DNA of 64,000 nucleotides, from contig OU612066.1 of the NCBI GenBank assembly GCA_914767715.1, positions 14,761,001-14,825,000 of the forward strand, written 5' to 3'. A program made the translations under genes and the position numbers. The notes beneath the pieces were generated by a model. The model was not told where the DNA came from. It did not search any database and saw only the letters and a program-made list of their open reading frames with translations. The stretch's first letter is position 1. Every line of letters begins with the position of its first letter. Source of the DNA: Membranipora membranacea. Lineage: Eukaryota > Bryozoa > Gymnolaemata > Cheilostomatida > Membraniporidae. Below are positions 50,901 through 64,000 of the stretch, piece by piece.

Positions 50901-53900
50901 CTCTGATTTCACTCCAGATCCCGGTAGTTATAACAAAAAAAATTATTTTAGCCTAGTGTTGCCTGTCTAAACGGATGTATATTAAGGCATGCTGGACAGA
51001 ATAATACAAGATAGAGAATCCACAACATTTCCATATATTCTAAATCTCAGAAAAGAGGCACAGGATCAGACCCCTGCCAATGAAACTCATCATTTTCAAG
51101 GCGATTGGCATATTCTGCCACGCCAGATGTTACAATCATTTCCTGCCACTCTCCATATGTTGCACATCATGCAAAGATGAAAGTATGTCTCTGTCAATAG
51201 CAATGGTGTGAAATCACATTTTACTTTGACATATCTTGATTGGTGTGATGCAACTGTCCAGACTGTTGGTCGAAATTTGGCTGTTGGTATTGTTGTTAGG
51301 CTGGTGTTGCTGAAGGCTCTTACAGCATTCTTACAAATTGATGACGAGATAACTCTTAAGAGGAGGCATGTAATTAGTATCTACTCATTCACAGTTCAAA
51401 GCGTAGAATCTCTGCACCCTGTAATCCTAATGCTTTTAATGACATGTTGTGCCGAACATTGGTGTCATGTGGAGTACCTGCTGAACAGGGCTTTTTAGTT
51501 TCTATGATCTATATGTTTCGCAACTGAGGGTATGCGGCACTCGCCCTTCAATATCGTGAATGGTTGGCTTGAAAGTTTCTAAACTTGATGGTTGTGAATT
51601 TCTTAAGTGGAGAACGGCCAATTAATTTGTACTGGGTTCGATTTTGAAGCTGTTTGTTGGACAGGCTTGCATGAATGAGTCCCCCTCCATGCTAGGTCTG
51701 GAATGCACCTTATTTTCCCTTCGTTTCATCTCAATGAGCAATTAGCAGCTATCAATACTGCACCATCCCCTTTCTCTTGTCATGTGAAATTTCCTAGCCA
51801 TAAAACGGACCATAACAGTGACAGTACCCCAGGTCCTACCATCCACCAGGCAAAACGGGTATTGACTGTGATGGAAGAGAACATCGAAATGATGAATGTA
51901 AGCCCAAGACCTACCCTGTTTTCCTTTGGACTTTTCCTCTTTAAAGGAGGGGGTTTGGGGGCTAGGGTTGAATAATTTTTTGGGACAAAAAGTCAAATGA
52001 TTGATGAATAACCTTTGATAGGACAATCCTACAAAACATTGGAAATCTTAAATGGCAAACAAAGGGTTTATTGGGCATCTGATACCATAATACAGTTTGC
52101 ACCCAATTCGATGTAAATTGGGATACGTTCGGTCAAGCCCTATCCCATCTCGGTATTGAGAAAACTTACAACTTAACTCAATGCTGACTTTCAGTCAAAA
52201 AATCATGGCCAGTAGCTCAAACATAGCAGAGGTCTACCATACCCTGTTCAGTGGCTTGTTGATTTGTACTCAAGTGTTGCGAGCTGGATTACATTTCTTC
52301 AATACCACTGCCATGTTGTACAAACAATTCACTCAATTGATACACAGTGTTTCCTTTGGCCACTCCTTCAAAGCTTTTAGTTCTCAGCAGCACAGTGGAC
52401 AATGTTCCCATGACTGGCCATTTTGAGTGTTGAACCATTTGAACTCTTATACCCTGATACAATAGGAAAAAGTGGATTCTTTACACCTCTAATTTATTAC
52501 CTTGGTCATGTACCATAATTTCTTGGATCACATCCAGAAAGATAAGTGTCCATACTTGTCTTGAGTGCTACAATTCAGCCTGAACATGAAGATAAATAAA
52601 TAACCGGAAAATGAATCTTGAATTTACATACAGAGAGAAAGGTACCCGATTACATCTGATCTAAAATATGAATTTTAGCGCAGACAGTGTTCGCTTGGGT
52701 TTGACCCTTTTTTAAATTGGTAGTATCTGCAGCAGATTGAAGCATGAATGGAGTGTCCTAGTAATACTACAATCTATTTACTTATTGATAAGCATGCAGA
52801 GAAGGTGATCCACCCAGTATACTTGAAATTCAGGTGTATCGCCAAATCACAGGTAGCACCTGCTGTGACATGCCAGATATTCTACAGGTCCGTGACTTGT
52901 CAGGAAATCACTATTTGTTCTGTGTGGTTAATCTGCAAGGATTTAGTTGCGATAAACTGCTAAATCCCCTACAGATGAACTGAGTAATTCTACGAATTGG
53001 CATAACTTTTATTTGATGACAGGTTCCGATTATCTCAGCTGTCCCTAGTATGTTAACCGAAATCTGTAGGTGACCAATGTTTACCATTATCTAATGTTAC
53101 ATCATACCATAATGTACCGATTGAAAGTTACCATGATTTACGGGCATTTCAAAACTGTAAAATAATGCTTCTGCATTTCAATATGCTGAGCTTCCTAGGG
53201 AATATTTATTGAGATATTTGAAGACAAAGGAGGAGGCAAACGGCTCCTATCACACATTTTTTTATGCAGATAAGATCTTGTTATGTCTGAATATTCATGA
53301 TTTTTTTGTCACAGAATACCTGCTGATCAATGCTAATTGATACTTTTGTCGACGCCGTATTGAGAAGCAGGGGTTGGTGAAGTCAGTGAAATCATATCTT
53401 TTGTTTTGTTATCGTGTCGTAACATATCAGCTGCTGTGATTGAAATGCTGATCCTCTTTTGCTCTCTTTGCATTGTTATGAGTCACAGGAAATCGGATAT
53501 GAGCTTTAGCAGTAATCTTACATAACCTTACATTTCTTTCACCACTGCTAGATTCCATAGCCGGATTTGTTCAAGGTACACAATAATAGTTTTATGAGGA
53601 TCTTCAGTAGGCGGCTAACGAAATAAGAACCCTGTCAATGGCTATGTTTGCTGATAGCTTTCAAATGCTCAGTCATCGGAATGCTCGGAATCTCCAAACA
53701 AAATCTGCTGGTTTTATTGACCTTTCAATGGTAGTTTCTCTCGAGTGACAAGCAATCGAGTGCTCAGGCAATTACTGGCTATCTTATAGCTATATATTTT
53801 TGGTGGATGCACAAGACTCTTTGTTGTGGATGGTCGATCTAGTGATATTGATCAGTTTTACTGATCTGTGTGGTAATTTTCAAGGTGCCTGCAAGTGCTA

Positions 53901-54285
53901 CATCAGATTAGCGGGAGGTGCTTCCAGTGGCGGCTTGTAAGATTGTGTTTGATTAATAGTTTGGAACAAGGTGATCACCGTGTTTTAGGATAAATGTAAG
54001 CCTGTAAGGTATTGCATGCTTTCCAGTCAGTTACTGTTACCATGCTCCAAAACTGCTATCATTTTAATTTCCATAACAACCAAACCTCCAAAACAAACTG
54101 CACTAATTTTATTGTCGTCATAATGTGAAGAAATCCAAATCCGAAAATGATAATGAGGTTTAATAAAATTGGCAGGGTGTCCAACTTCTTGGAGATGATA
54201 TAATTATATTGGATTATTACAGAGTTGGTGGTATGAATGAGCTGAAGTTTAGCTAAACTACCTAATAGTATTTTTCTTATTTCAG

Positions 54286-54333
54286 ATGGATGTCTGGCGA
54301 TTCGTAGAAAGCTCGACATGTAGCGGGAATTAG
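54286..54333 (+). promoter_or_regulatory. Short upstream ORF in the leader of the right-hand gene
   Basis: A good acceptor (TTTTTCTTATTTCAG, AG at 54284-54285) would start the exon that carries the initiator. Immediately after it comes ATGGATG, opening a 15-codon frame that stops at TAG 54331-54333, out of frame with the main ATG at 54381. If this acceptor is used, the uORF would reduce translation of the main frame. Confidence 0.4.
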
Positions 54334-54380
54334 TAAAAGTTACCTATTGTCCAGTACAGCGAGCCACCATTGCTACCAAT

Positions 54381-57300
54381 ATGGAGGGGTGAGTGGCTAC
54401 TACCTGATAATAGTACTACTCTAACTCAATTAACCAATCAAACTCCTGGGTCAATATGCTTTTGACTCCTGTCATTATTCATCGAATTTCAATCCCTGGT
54501 TTTATCCTGTCCTGACTTTCTAGGAATTCTGGAGTGACACATCCCCTTGTCTTATGTGTCAGGACATGTTGTTACTATGTTCCTGGATGAAAAGATTTGC
54601 ATAGATAATTTTTGTACAGGAAATGGTGTTGAAGTTTAGCGTGTATATTTTATAAATCAGTTTATAATTGGCTTCCTGCTGAATATGGCTACTACTAGAT
54701 GGTATAGCTAAATTGATACAAGTCATCCCACTCAAAAGTCAGAGGTGACAGAATGTTGGACACGATCTAGAGAGTCTGACAGGTTGATATATTACCTAAC
54801 TGTAAACATGTCAGGGCAGGTGGCTGCTTGATTGAACTGCTGGATACAACCACAGGTTTGTCTGAGGTGCCAACCTTGTTCCTGCCACACAGGCCTAATG
54901 AATTGCAGTTATGGTTGTCTTGTCTCTTTTTTAGAACTGAAGCTGAATCAAATAACAACAAGCCCTTCAGGAGGGGATTAGGTAAGTCACTTTGATCAGA
55001 AAGCTAACTCGTCTGAATCTGTAGACTGCAGACTGGTGATAACTCGTGTGGGATAACTCGTTATCAAATCACACAATATACCCGCCTAGAAACATCTACG
55101 TAATCGGACTAGATGCTTGATACAATCTCGGTCACTGCCTCCTGCACAGGGCTATGAAGGCCCAAAACTCACTGGACAACAAGTTATTTGCATTGGGTCA
55201 AGATGATTAGAAGATAAATATGTAACCCTGTATGCGAAACAATGCGGCTTCGCTTCTTAAAAAAGTGAAATAAATTGTTATTAAAGATTCGGTCGGAATC
55301 TCAGGCGTCAATAGTCAGTAGCAAAAATCAGCTGCTGCTTTTGGCTTTTGACCAAGTTTCATGACTTTCTAAATCCAATCAGCAGCGCTTTATAAAGTTA
55401 AGTGTGCTGCACCCATGCATTTCAAAGGCATCGCTGATGAAAGTTGTACATTTCAATTCGAGAAATTCTATGTATTCATTATTTGAAAGTAATAATGTCA
55501 TTTCTAACCTGCCGATTGCAAGCCAGATAAGGTTGCAAACTAGTTTTTCAAAAGATTCTTTGCCTTGGGTGCTTGTTTTTTTCTAAAGTCTATCAAATTA
55601 ATGTAATACTTAGATATTCAAAGTAAACAAACCATTGCATACTTTCCCTGAAAGGATACTATAAAACCTCTATCAAAAACTTATATAACACGCTAAAGAA
55701 AATAGTGTCTAGCAACAGAATTGTGATTAAAAGAGGAGAATTGCAGCATTCTCTTACCGCATGGCCAAGGGGGAGGTCAAACTTCATAGTTGACCAAACA
55801 AGGATCATTATTAAATAAAAAATCAACTCGGACATTGAGTAACTGCAGTAACTGCTTTCAATTAGTCAAAATCTTATGACAGAAATCTCATTGAAAGTTA
55901 CATTTATCGACGACCGACCCAGCAGATCAACTGACTTCCTTGACCCGTAAATAATATTACAAATATTCGAGCAAGGTTATTTTCCTGTAGTGCACTGGTA
56001 GCATGACTCAAGCTGTCAGGCGTTGTTTTGTTTTGCTGCTCCGATCCTGACTCACAAGTCTGTTTTTTTACTTGTGAATGAATGATCTAAACATGTTTAA
56101 GATAAGATTCAATCGCTTTTGCAAACACTAATTTCATGGAGTAGGCGGTTAAAATGTACACACTGTGCTGCTTTTTATCTCATTCCCAAAGATACTCTGC
56201 CAAAAGGAATCACTCTATATTTATCTTGCTATCAGCTTTGGTAATTTGAAGTGGACATGTCCAGGAAGTTGTGTTTGTTGGTAAAATGAGACACAAACAA
56301 AGTCATCATAACATATTAGGGGTAATTACACTGAAGGGCCTCACCAAAAACTGATAAAAACCATCATCGCAAACCTCAAGATCAATTAATTCATAGTTAA
56401 TAAAAATTAATATACCTGTAATAATGCGACAGATAACTCTGTGAAATACACATAAGTAACTTTGCTGTGGTCATTCCGCACTGTTGGTGGGATTATTTTG
56501 ATTTAAGCTATAAAACTAAAGTACACAATCTTGTGTTGTTTTGTGCTTTATGGCACCTGCCTCCATGCAAAAAACACATCACGGTACATAAATTAAACAT
56601 AAAACAATGAATGATTAGACCACAAATCACACCTTGTCTACCTTGTCAAAGTGATGGTACTGCAAATATAAACAGGAAACTGACAGTGGTTAGGCAGATT
56701 TTCCTTTTGGTCACCATGAAGATATCGGACAGGTTCACCAGGTTGTCACTGTGGTGGTTGACTGTGGTCTGCATTAGGTCTTTTTAAGTCAATATAATAT
56801 TCAAATTGCAGTTTTTTCTGTAGGCCCCTGCTGCCAGAACTGACCGACAAACACCCTGATCAGGAAGGTCATAAGATTATTAAGTCCACCCTCAGACCAA
56901 CCTGCACCAAGCGATGCTATTGACCTGGCCTAGATACGGGTACCCATAAACTTGAATTTGAGCATTTAGGCAACCTGGTGCAAAGAAATTTCCTGATGTA
57001 ATCGTCTTCTGAATGATCAAAACATTCAGATGAAAAATGCAAATTAGTATCAATCATTGACCCAATAACAATAATAAAAAGCTTATAATAACCATTAAAA
57101 ATTCATGATAATGCATTTATCTGTTTTCAACTTTATTACATTCCCTTGATTTTGTTGAGCAGATAATGAAGACTCTGGTTTCACATCGATGAGGTCCTCG
57201 GTCAGAGCAAGAAGAGACCGATTAGCCAGGAGGGAGGCCGAGCTCAACAGAGAATCACAGTGAGTCCGCTGTGCCTTTATAGTGATGGATAAAGATGCAT

Positions 57301-60300
57301 TGGATCACCAGACGGACTAGATGTTCTTCCCCACCGGGGGCCATCGGGCGGGGGTCAAGTGTCTTGGGGGCTCAGACTACCGATGGTTCAGTCCTTTTTT
57401 GATCCTGTCGATCATTTCAAGAAATTGTGAAAAGTTAGATTGCATCTTCATGAGCTTGTCATGGGGTAGGAGTGCGATAAAGGACAAATGGAAACCACCA
57501 CCTTTTGGTATGGTATGTAGATAAAGCTCTTATGAATGCTGATATGTGTCTCGGTTTGATCGGACTTATTTCATGTCTTTTCAGAGCCTCACCCCTGACC
57601 ACTCCGAACACACCAGCTGAATTGCCTACCCCTGAGGCTTCAACTGGGGCACCCACAACAAGATATTCTAGCTACTCCAGTAATAACATTCCTAGCAGAA
57701 GGCGCAGTAGATTAGCAAACGAGTACAGTGAACCTCAGGTCAGCACCAAGGATGACGAGACAGCGCTTAGTCTACTCAGCTCATCCAAAATACTGTCCAT
57801 GGATGACAGCAGTATCTCCTCAATCAGAGCAGGAAGGGGACTATCAGGTATATAGTACAAATATTACACAAATAACTCATTGCACATAGGTCGTATCACC
57901 TTAAAGGCTGGTTCACATTGTCCCAGATAGCGTTGGACTGGCTCATTGGGTTGGCTGTCTGGGACAATGTGAACCAGGCTTTAGCAGCAAAACGGTAATC
58001 ATAACTGCTGTAAGTCGCGTCCACATCCATTTATAAGTCTGGTGACTTGAAATTGAGGTACTACAGTGGACACTTTCCTGTGAAGCGCACTGAGATGAAA
58101 AAAAGCTGCTTTGCTATGTATGTACACCTAGGGCCAAGCACCGCTATCGCTGATAGAACTGGCGCATCAGCTGAATGTTAATAACATGCCTCCTGTCAAA
58201 AGTCCCGTCTACTAATCATCCCAGCCAAAATTCTAGAGCTGCCAAAATTTATCAAAACATTATACGATGAAAAACTGGCCAACTCTTTGCCATATATTTG
58301 AAACTTGTTATAATACAAGTTTAAAATGCATTGATGGTGAAGTTGATTCATGCCAAGTGACTTGAAGCCAGGCTTACCAGACACGCTACACCTCCTCAAA
58401 GCTTGTGTGCAGTAGATCATTGCGATTGTACTCTGAAACCCTATAGTGTAGGTCCCGACCTAGAAGTTAGATTCTGAGCCCTCTAATCCCTAGAATGGCA
58501 CCCATTCATGTTTGTAGCTTAGGGGAATGGTGTGTGCGGATAGCATTTTTGTTCTCAAAATGTAAACAGAAAATTGCGTCACACCATGTGGGGGCTGTCT
58601 GTAAATCGTCACCTAACACCGAAGATTCTGCTGTGCAGATTACTTTGCTTGGTCTTATGAGAAAGTTGTCCGGCAAAACGAAAGCTTGACCATGGACTCT
58701 CGACTAGATCCTTACAAATTGATTTCCTCAAATCTCTTCCACCTCACTCCAATACATTGACTGATGATAATTCCCTCCCCAACCCGTACACTTTCAGCGA
58801 AATACATTATTATTGTTTGATTGATATCATTGATATTGGTTGGCCGAGTATCTAGGGTTCATCACACCCAAGCTCCTTGGTTGAACATACCCAGCTTGGT
58901 GCAAAGGTGGTGTGCTTTTTTTACCTGTATTGAATGTTATATGTCACAAATCACATCGTATACTAGCAGGTCATGTACATGAATTGCCACTCCCCTTCAA
59001 TATGTAAATAAGAAACAGGAGTTGGTAGCTATTGGCTATGCTGTACTGTTGTAGCCGAAAAAATCACCTGCATGTTTATAAATGTTTCATCAAGCCAGTA
59101 ATGAATATTTTAGCATCCTCCACGCCCACAGCTGAGAATGAGACTAAAGGGATAGCCAGCGAACTAATCGCTGAATCCCCCACACAGTCTCCGGCAGCAG
59201 CTACCGCTGTCGGCAGCAATAGCAAGGCTGCCACTACACCCACCGAAGGTAGATGTATTCACGTAAAACCAAATCACTGCACACTGACCCAACAAACCAA
59301 TCACTTTTACTCACACCCCCTTTTTATTAGAATTGTTAACCTTGTGGCATGGCTATGCGTTGTTCAACTCTCGGGCTAAATCTGTCAGAGTTGATACAGT
59401 ATGGCTAAGTTTGCTAAAATGACTGAAATACTAATTTCTTTGGCTATTTTTTCTCAAAAACCATCTAATAAACTGGTACTAACTCTGACTTGCAACTAGC
59501 TATCTCTAGGAATTGATGGAAACTCTTATCTATGACATCAAAAAAGAAAAGACTCTCTATCCCTAATGAAACTTGGAGGATGGTTCTTGACAAATGCTGC
59601 TGTGCTATATCGTTTCTCTCTATGTTTCGTGTTTTTTTGTAACGTAGACAGGCAAGGGAGGTTTTTTTTATAGTTTGTTCCTAGATGTGTAAATTAGTAT
59701 CTATTAGATAGATCCATAGACATGATCAAGGTTTTCGAGGAACCCTTAGATTTGCTGTTGTATGGTACACCCTCACTGTAATATATAGTCATAGTCTCTA
59801 ATAGTCGTCAATCAGCACTTGAGTGTGTTTATATTTAGTTAATAGTTTATAATTTTGTGGGTGGATAAGTTAAAAACCTTATAAATCATAACCTGGTTAT
59901 TCTATTCTGAGAAGAGGAATGACTGTTGCTCAAAGAGCTTTAGATGTCATCTTTTGACAGTGACATGTGACAGGCATCGTTCAGCATGTAAGTCTGTCTG
60001 ACCACACATGGCTTTGCCAGCAGTGTCCAGGAGATAATTTGCATGTTTGCCTAACCCTCTGCTGGTTATTGCCCAGTCTGCTCTAAATTCAAGCCTCCCA
60101 TGGCACGTAAATAAGTCGTTACTTGCATTTTGACAGCTCTATCTAATGGTGCATGATACCTTTTACTGAGTCGAGCTATATCCGTACTCTGTGTTACCTG
60201 ATTTGCTGCTCAAATTAAGCTCATGAGCATTTACATCACGTCCTCTTAATCATTAGACTGAATCATCTCAATTTCAATGCAAGCAAATGTACCTCAAATT

Positions 60301-63300
60301 ACTTGTTAATCTTCTATTCATAGAAAAAAACGCCAGGAATGCACAGATGCAAAAGATTTTTTGTGAGCTGTATTCAATGCAGCACTCCTTACGGAAATCA
60401 ATTAGAGCCAACGAGTCGTAATGAATTTCATGGTTTGTCGGCTCTTAGAATAATTTTGGGATCGGTGGGATCAGTTTACTTAATTAGCAGGTAGTTACTT
60501 CGAGATCGCTCTGTCACAACATCGCTTTCCATTAATAGAAGACGCTATCATCGAAATGACTTTCATCTCAAATTAACTTAAATGCACCTTACATTCCAAG
60601 GAGTTGTATACATGCTTGAAATTGACAGGTGCAAAACTACGCAACGTCCAGCTAAGTTGAAAGGGGCAGGGGGTCAGGTTCTAATCAACTAACCATTAGA
60701 GATTCCTCCCTGGAATGTACTCTTGCCAGAGGCGATTGAAAAGACACGATGGCCAACCCTCTCATCAACCAGCTCGAATTTGATTCTAATTTTAATTCTG
60801 TTGCATACTAAATTCAAATACACCACTGCGCTGCATTAATTATAGGCATTATTTCAATAATTTGTGACTTCACTTTCACTCTAACAAAGACACTCTTCAG
60901 ACGATAAGATGATGACTACAAATTACTATTGTAATGGCCATATTATGAGGTCACTGATCATTATTATATAATTGAGTGGTGAGGGCTCCTCCTCGAGCGA
61001 AGGACTCCAAGCCTGATTCAACCACATCCATTAGTTGGGATGTTTGTGGCTCAATATCCGGCTACAAATGAATCATTATTGTATCAAAATGTCAACATTC
61101 ATCCGGGGCTGAAAAACAATGATGCTGGCTGGTTCGCACTTCTGACTAGTTCACTAGTCTGACCGCATATTCTTCTTTATTGTTTGCAGGTGAAAGTGGT
61201 GCAATGTCAAATATGAGAAAATCTCTACCTGCGAACATGAGGTCAAGGAGAACTCGTAGAGAAATAACTGTAGAAGATATGAGAACTCGCACACCGAGTC
61301 GAGAGCTTATCAACAATGAAGTAAATGGACTTGCTAGTAGCTATAGCAGACCTGCAGAATCTCCTCTGGTCAATGGGAATACCAGTCACACGCCTCTGGT
61401 GAACGGTGACGCTAACAGGTAATGTCAAATATTATACAGCAAGATGTGTGACACTGACCACTTGTGTGGAAGTTTGTGAAACGGAAATGTGGTCAACCCA
61501 TTTCGGTTTTAACTAACAGAACTAAAGATTTGGGTTTGTGAAATGTATCACCATGTGAAGTCAGGCACTTATATGGTTTTGTTCTGTGTACAAACCCAAT
61601 CATTCGATTTGCAGTACATGGGTCACAGGGTCTTAGAATCATTCAAGGAGTTGCCCGCCTTTGGAAATGCCACCCATATTTATATTACCGTTTACACTTT
61701 ACCACATGACTTGTTTCTGGCCTACACTGTTATTTTTTCACACATTTTGGGTTTTTGTTTGTATATATTACGGGTCAAACTATTCTACCCTTTGTCTCTC
61801 ACCATGAGAAAAACTGATTGGCGAGGTTAAAGCCCTGGGAAGTGGAACATTAAGAACTGCCAATGACTTCTGGGTACTGGTTGTATGGAATGCGATTGAC
61901 GATTGTTGCAATTGTCACCAGTACATATCTGTTTTGGCTGCTATTATCGCTAGTCCTAGTCCAAACACCCGGTCTTTAGGTCTAAAAATATCGCCTCAGC
62001 CATGACTAGTAAGGCTGAGTATTTTCCCATAGACTTGGAGCCGACGACTCTTCATTCAAGCAAATCACAAATCATACTATATGCAGTGTTCAATAACAAC
62101 CTCTCTCAATTCACTTTTTGTGTGACTGGGTAATAGCATTGGATTAATAGGTCTTTGATACTTTTGTTGAAACCACATTGTGTAAATTAAACATTTTGTT
62201 CAAAGTCATAGCAGTTTTTATTGGTATTGTAAGTATTGCTCGTTGTAGTTGAACTGTTGTGTTTTTTCATTACTCATTACGTAGGCTTGCTTGATTATAC
62301 TTACAAGGCATTTCCGTTGTTGCCTGATTTCTATTTTGCAAATTAATTCCCAATATACCTTGCGGCAGCAATTTAATTTGATCAGCTGTTGGACATTTGA
62401 TTAGTCAAGCATGGTGCATGGGTAAGTCCGAGACAAGGCAAGACGCGTGCCCACCTATTACTCTAATTAACTCTTGTGTCAGCCAGCGATTAATTTTACT
62501 CTAGACCCAGCAGTTTGCTAATTGAAATGCTCTAATTTGATAGATTCTGCATGCCTTTTTTGTACTTGTGTTTATCTATTCATTACCTTTTCAATATTGT
62601 TGATCCAGCTGTCTAGGAATGGCAGTAGAGTCGTGTTATCCTGTTTTGATATGAAAATATTTGCTTCTAGTTCAGTCTCATAGGGACAACTCCTGATACC
62701 CCCAAGGAATGCTTACAAGGAATCAGATTATCTCAAAATTTGTCGGCTTGCCCTTTTCGGGTAATCATTTCAACATTTCAGGCTTTTTAAGGACCACAGC
62801 TTGGACTGTATTGAAATGAAATGCTCAAATTATTTAACATATTATGAAGCGCACTTATGACTATTTTGAGATTGCCCAAAATTGTGTTATTTCTATTGTC
62901 CCCCCAACACCAGTGATAGTCGATTTGACCGCTCTAAGCCCTGGTGTCTGCCTCAAATTGCTGACAAAACTACTGTTGGTGTTTTGACCCTAGTTATCCT
63001 GATTTTAATGTTTTTTTTTTTCGATTTTGCGGAGATGGCTTCTACTGTGTGCCCCTAGCCTCTTGTCATGAGCCAGTGCTTTGGTATAGACCATAATTTG
63101 AAGTTCACATTGTCGCCAGTCTACTGACTCAATGCAAATCATTTGTTATCATCTATCGCCTTCAAGGTGGGAATGCTGGGAATGAAATGATGGTTATACT
63201 TGATATAATAGCATGTTGTTGTGTACTGGTCTGGCTGGCTGGCTGGCTGTACCCTGCACATCTTTAGTTTTACACAATCATCTCTAAGGCATCACTTCTC

Positions 63301-63969
63301 AGTCCTGAGGGTTTGCATTGCGAAATTATCAACAGGTCCTCCCCGGCTTAGTTGCACTATCAAGTACTTGACTGGCCACTCTATGGGCAATATTGTGTAG
63401 TGTGTACCGATGAATTAACCTAATTATCTGTTAGAGGTGCACCAGCCACGCATGGCTGTCCCTCTCAACCTGCTCAGTGATAGGTCTCATATTTATCTAA
63501 TGATTCTGAACAACAAGTATGTGGGCGTGAGATTGATTTCAGGTATTATGTGAGTCACAGCCTTGTAGTAGGTTGAACACAATTCTACACATCATCTATG
63601 TTCACACCATAAACATATAAATATATATTTGTTCATGGTTCACACCAAGACTCTTCCATAGACGAGCTTTAATAATGTGAGTTTGGCGCAGCCCTAGTGT
63701 AAATAAACAACACAGATTTGGTCATCTTCACCCTTGTATTGTTTCAGTGTTACGTCGGGGACTGCTGGACGCAGGAGAAGCTACATTGATGAGCCGGATA
63801 GTAAACCAAATGGTGTAAGTACAGATCTGAACGGCACATCTTCAGCAGCTTCGAGAACGGCGGAAACGCTCACAGACAAACCATCGGTAGAGAGGACAAC
63901 TTCAGCCGGCTCCACCAGTATGTCTACAGGGGCCATCGCTGGTGAAACCAGGGAGGAAAGAATCGCCAG
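54381..63969 (+). CDS. 5' part of a Ser/Thr/Arg-rich disordered protein, possibly supervillin-like
   Basis: Seven in-phase exons: 54381-54388, 54935-54981, 57163-57259, 57585-57847, 59114-59248, 61190-61418, 63748-63969, 1001 nt or 333 residues, continuing beyond the window. The ATG has A at -3 and G at +4, and an in-frame TAG stands at 54321. The product starts MEGTEAESNNN, has a basic segment RSSVRARRDRLARREAELN, Pro/Thr/Ser-rich stretches, a second basic stretch MRSRRTRREITVEDMRTRTP, and ends here at GETREERIAR. No folded domain is visible. The ERIAR end recalls the ERIARYKAERRRQ motif of the supervillin N-terminus (from memory), a membrane-associated actin and myosin II binding protein. 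That is the only link, so the name is tentative. An uncharacterised cytoskeletal adaptor is equally possible. Confidence 0.75.
54982..57162 (+). other. Intron 2 of the right-hand gene
   Basis: Over 2 kb between exons 2 and 3, AT-rich, with no exon, repeat family or RNA gene that I recognise. Confidence 0.45.
57903..57983. repeat. Family-F inverted-repeat element
   Basis: AAAGGCTGGTTCACATTGTC and GACAATGTGAACCAGGCTTT are mirror ends, continuing inward as CCAGATAGC / GCTGTCTGG. It is a compact 80-bp MITE-like unit in the intron after exon 4 of the right-hand gene. Confidence 0.8.
59249..61189 (+). other. Intron 5 of the right-hand gene
   Basis: About 1.9 kb, AT-rich, nothing recognised. Confidence 0.45.
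61419..63747 (+). other. Intron 6 of the right-hand gene
   Basis: About 2.3 kb. A CTGG tandem repeat lies at about 63228-63248. The open frame at 61543-61830 has no exon context. Otherwise nothing recognised. Confidence 0.45.
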
Positions 63970-64000
63970 GTGAGAGGATGAAGTTTTTTTTGTGCCCACC

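Larger units (their letters stand above)
45374..54285. other. Intergenic region of about 9 kb between PFK and the right-hand gene
   Basis: The two flanking genes diverge here, so both promoters should lie in it. I recognise no coding exon: the open frames (for example 50989-51180, 51208-51498, 51703-51975) have no family match that I know and no consistent splice context. It holds several palindromic elements (46595-46698, 47522-47616, 47862-47907) and a short ATTA repeat near 47337-47356. The untranslated first exon of PFK is probably in its left part. Confidence 0.5.

Noticed and set aside
50989-51498. Two neighbouring plus-strand frames in the intergenic region
   Set aside because: Considered as a decayed transposon protein or early exons of the right-hand gene; no recognisable motif and no phase-consistent splice sites.
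51703-51975. 90-codon frame containing ATGGAAGAGAAC and a GTAAGC donor
   Set aside because: Considered as an alternative first exon of the right-hand gene (phase 0), but exon 2 of that gene needs phase 2 and there is no other support.

Overview
The window is nuclear DNA of an animal. Its genes are split into many small exons (about 45-260 bp) with GT-AG junctions whose reading phases match, separated by AT-rich introns of about 0.2-2.5 kb full of short inverted-repeat elements. A class XVIII myosin means a metazoan. The proteins resemble their human relatives clearly but not closely, and the introns carry many MITE-like palindromes, so a non-vertebrate and perhaps early-branching animal such as a sponge is my guess. 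The sequence does not settle the lineage. Nothing bacterial, viral or organellar was recognised.

Three protein genes account for the coding sequence. (1) 246-30564, plus strand: the motor, IQ motif, coiled-coil tail and true C-terminus of an unconventional myosin XVIII (MYO18), 31 in-phase exons giving 1590 residues. The N-terminal part lies upstream of the window. (2) 45367-32979, minus strand: a complete two-domain eukaryotic ATP-dependent 6-phosphofructokinase, 19 exons and 834 residues. It converges tail to tail with the myosin gene; both 3' ends fall between about 31.0 and 31.5 kb. (3) 54381-63969, plus strand, running off the right edge: the 5' end (7 exons, 333 residues) of a Ser/Thr/Arg-rich, probably disordered protein. 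The tentative identification is supervillin-like, from a closing ERIAR motif and the overall composition. About 9 kb between genes 2 and 3 holds no recognisable gene but several palindromic elements.

The most interesting signals lie in introns. A coding-like acidic segment in the myosin intron 16004-17181 has an ATG, an open frame and a phase-0 donor that would join in frame to the next tail exon. This predicts a motor-less, rod-only MYO18 product, or else a cassette exon. In the phosphofructokinase gene, exon 17 and its flanks (with tRNA-like SINE modules) have been copied in reverse into the intron between exons 10 and 11, leaving a decayed antisense pseudo-exon. The pre-mRNA therefore carries complementary arms around exons 11-16. 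There are also several large palindromes and at least four dispersed families of inverted-repeat elements.

All gene models are read by eye from splice signals, frame and remembered family motifs. No alignment or transcript evidence was available.
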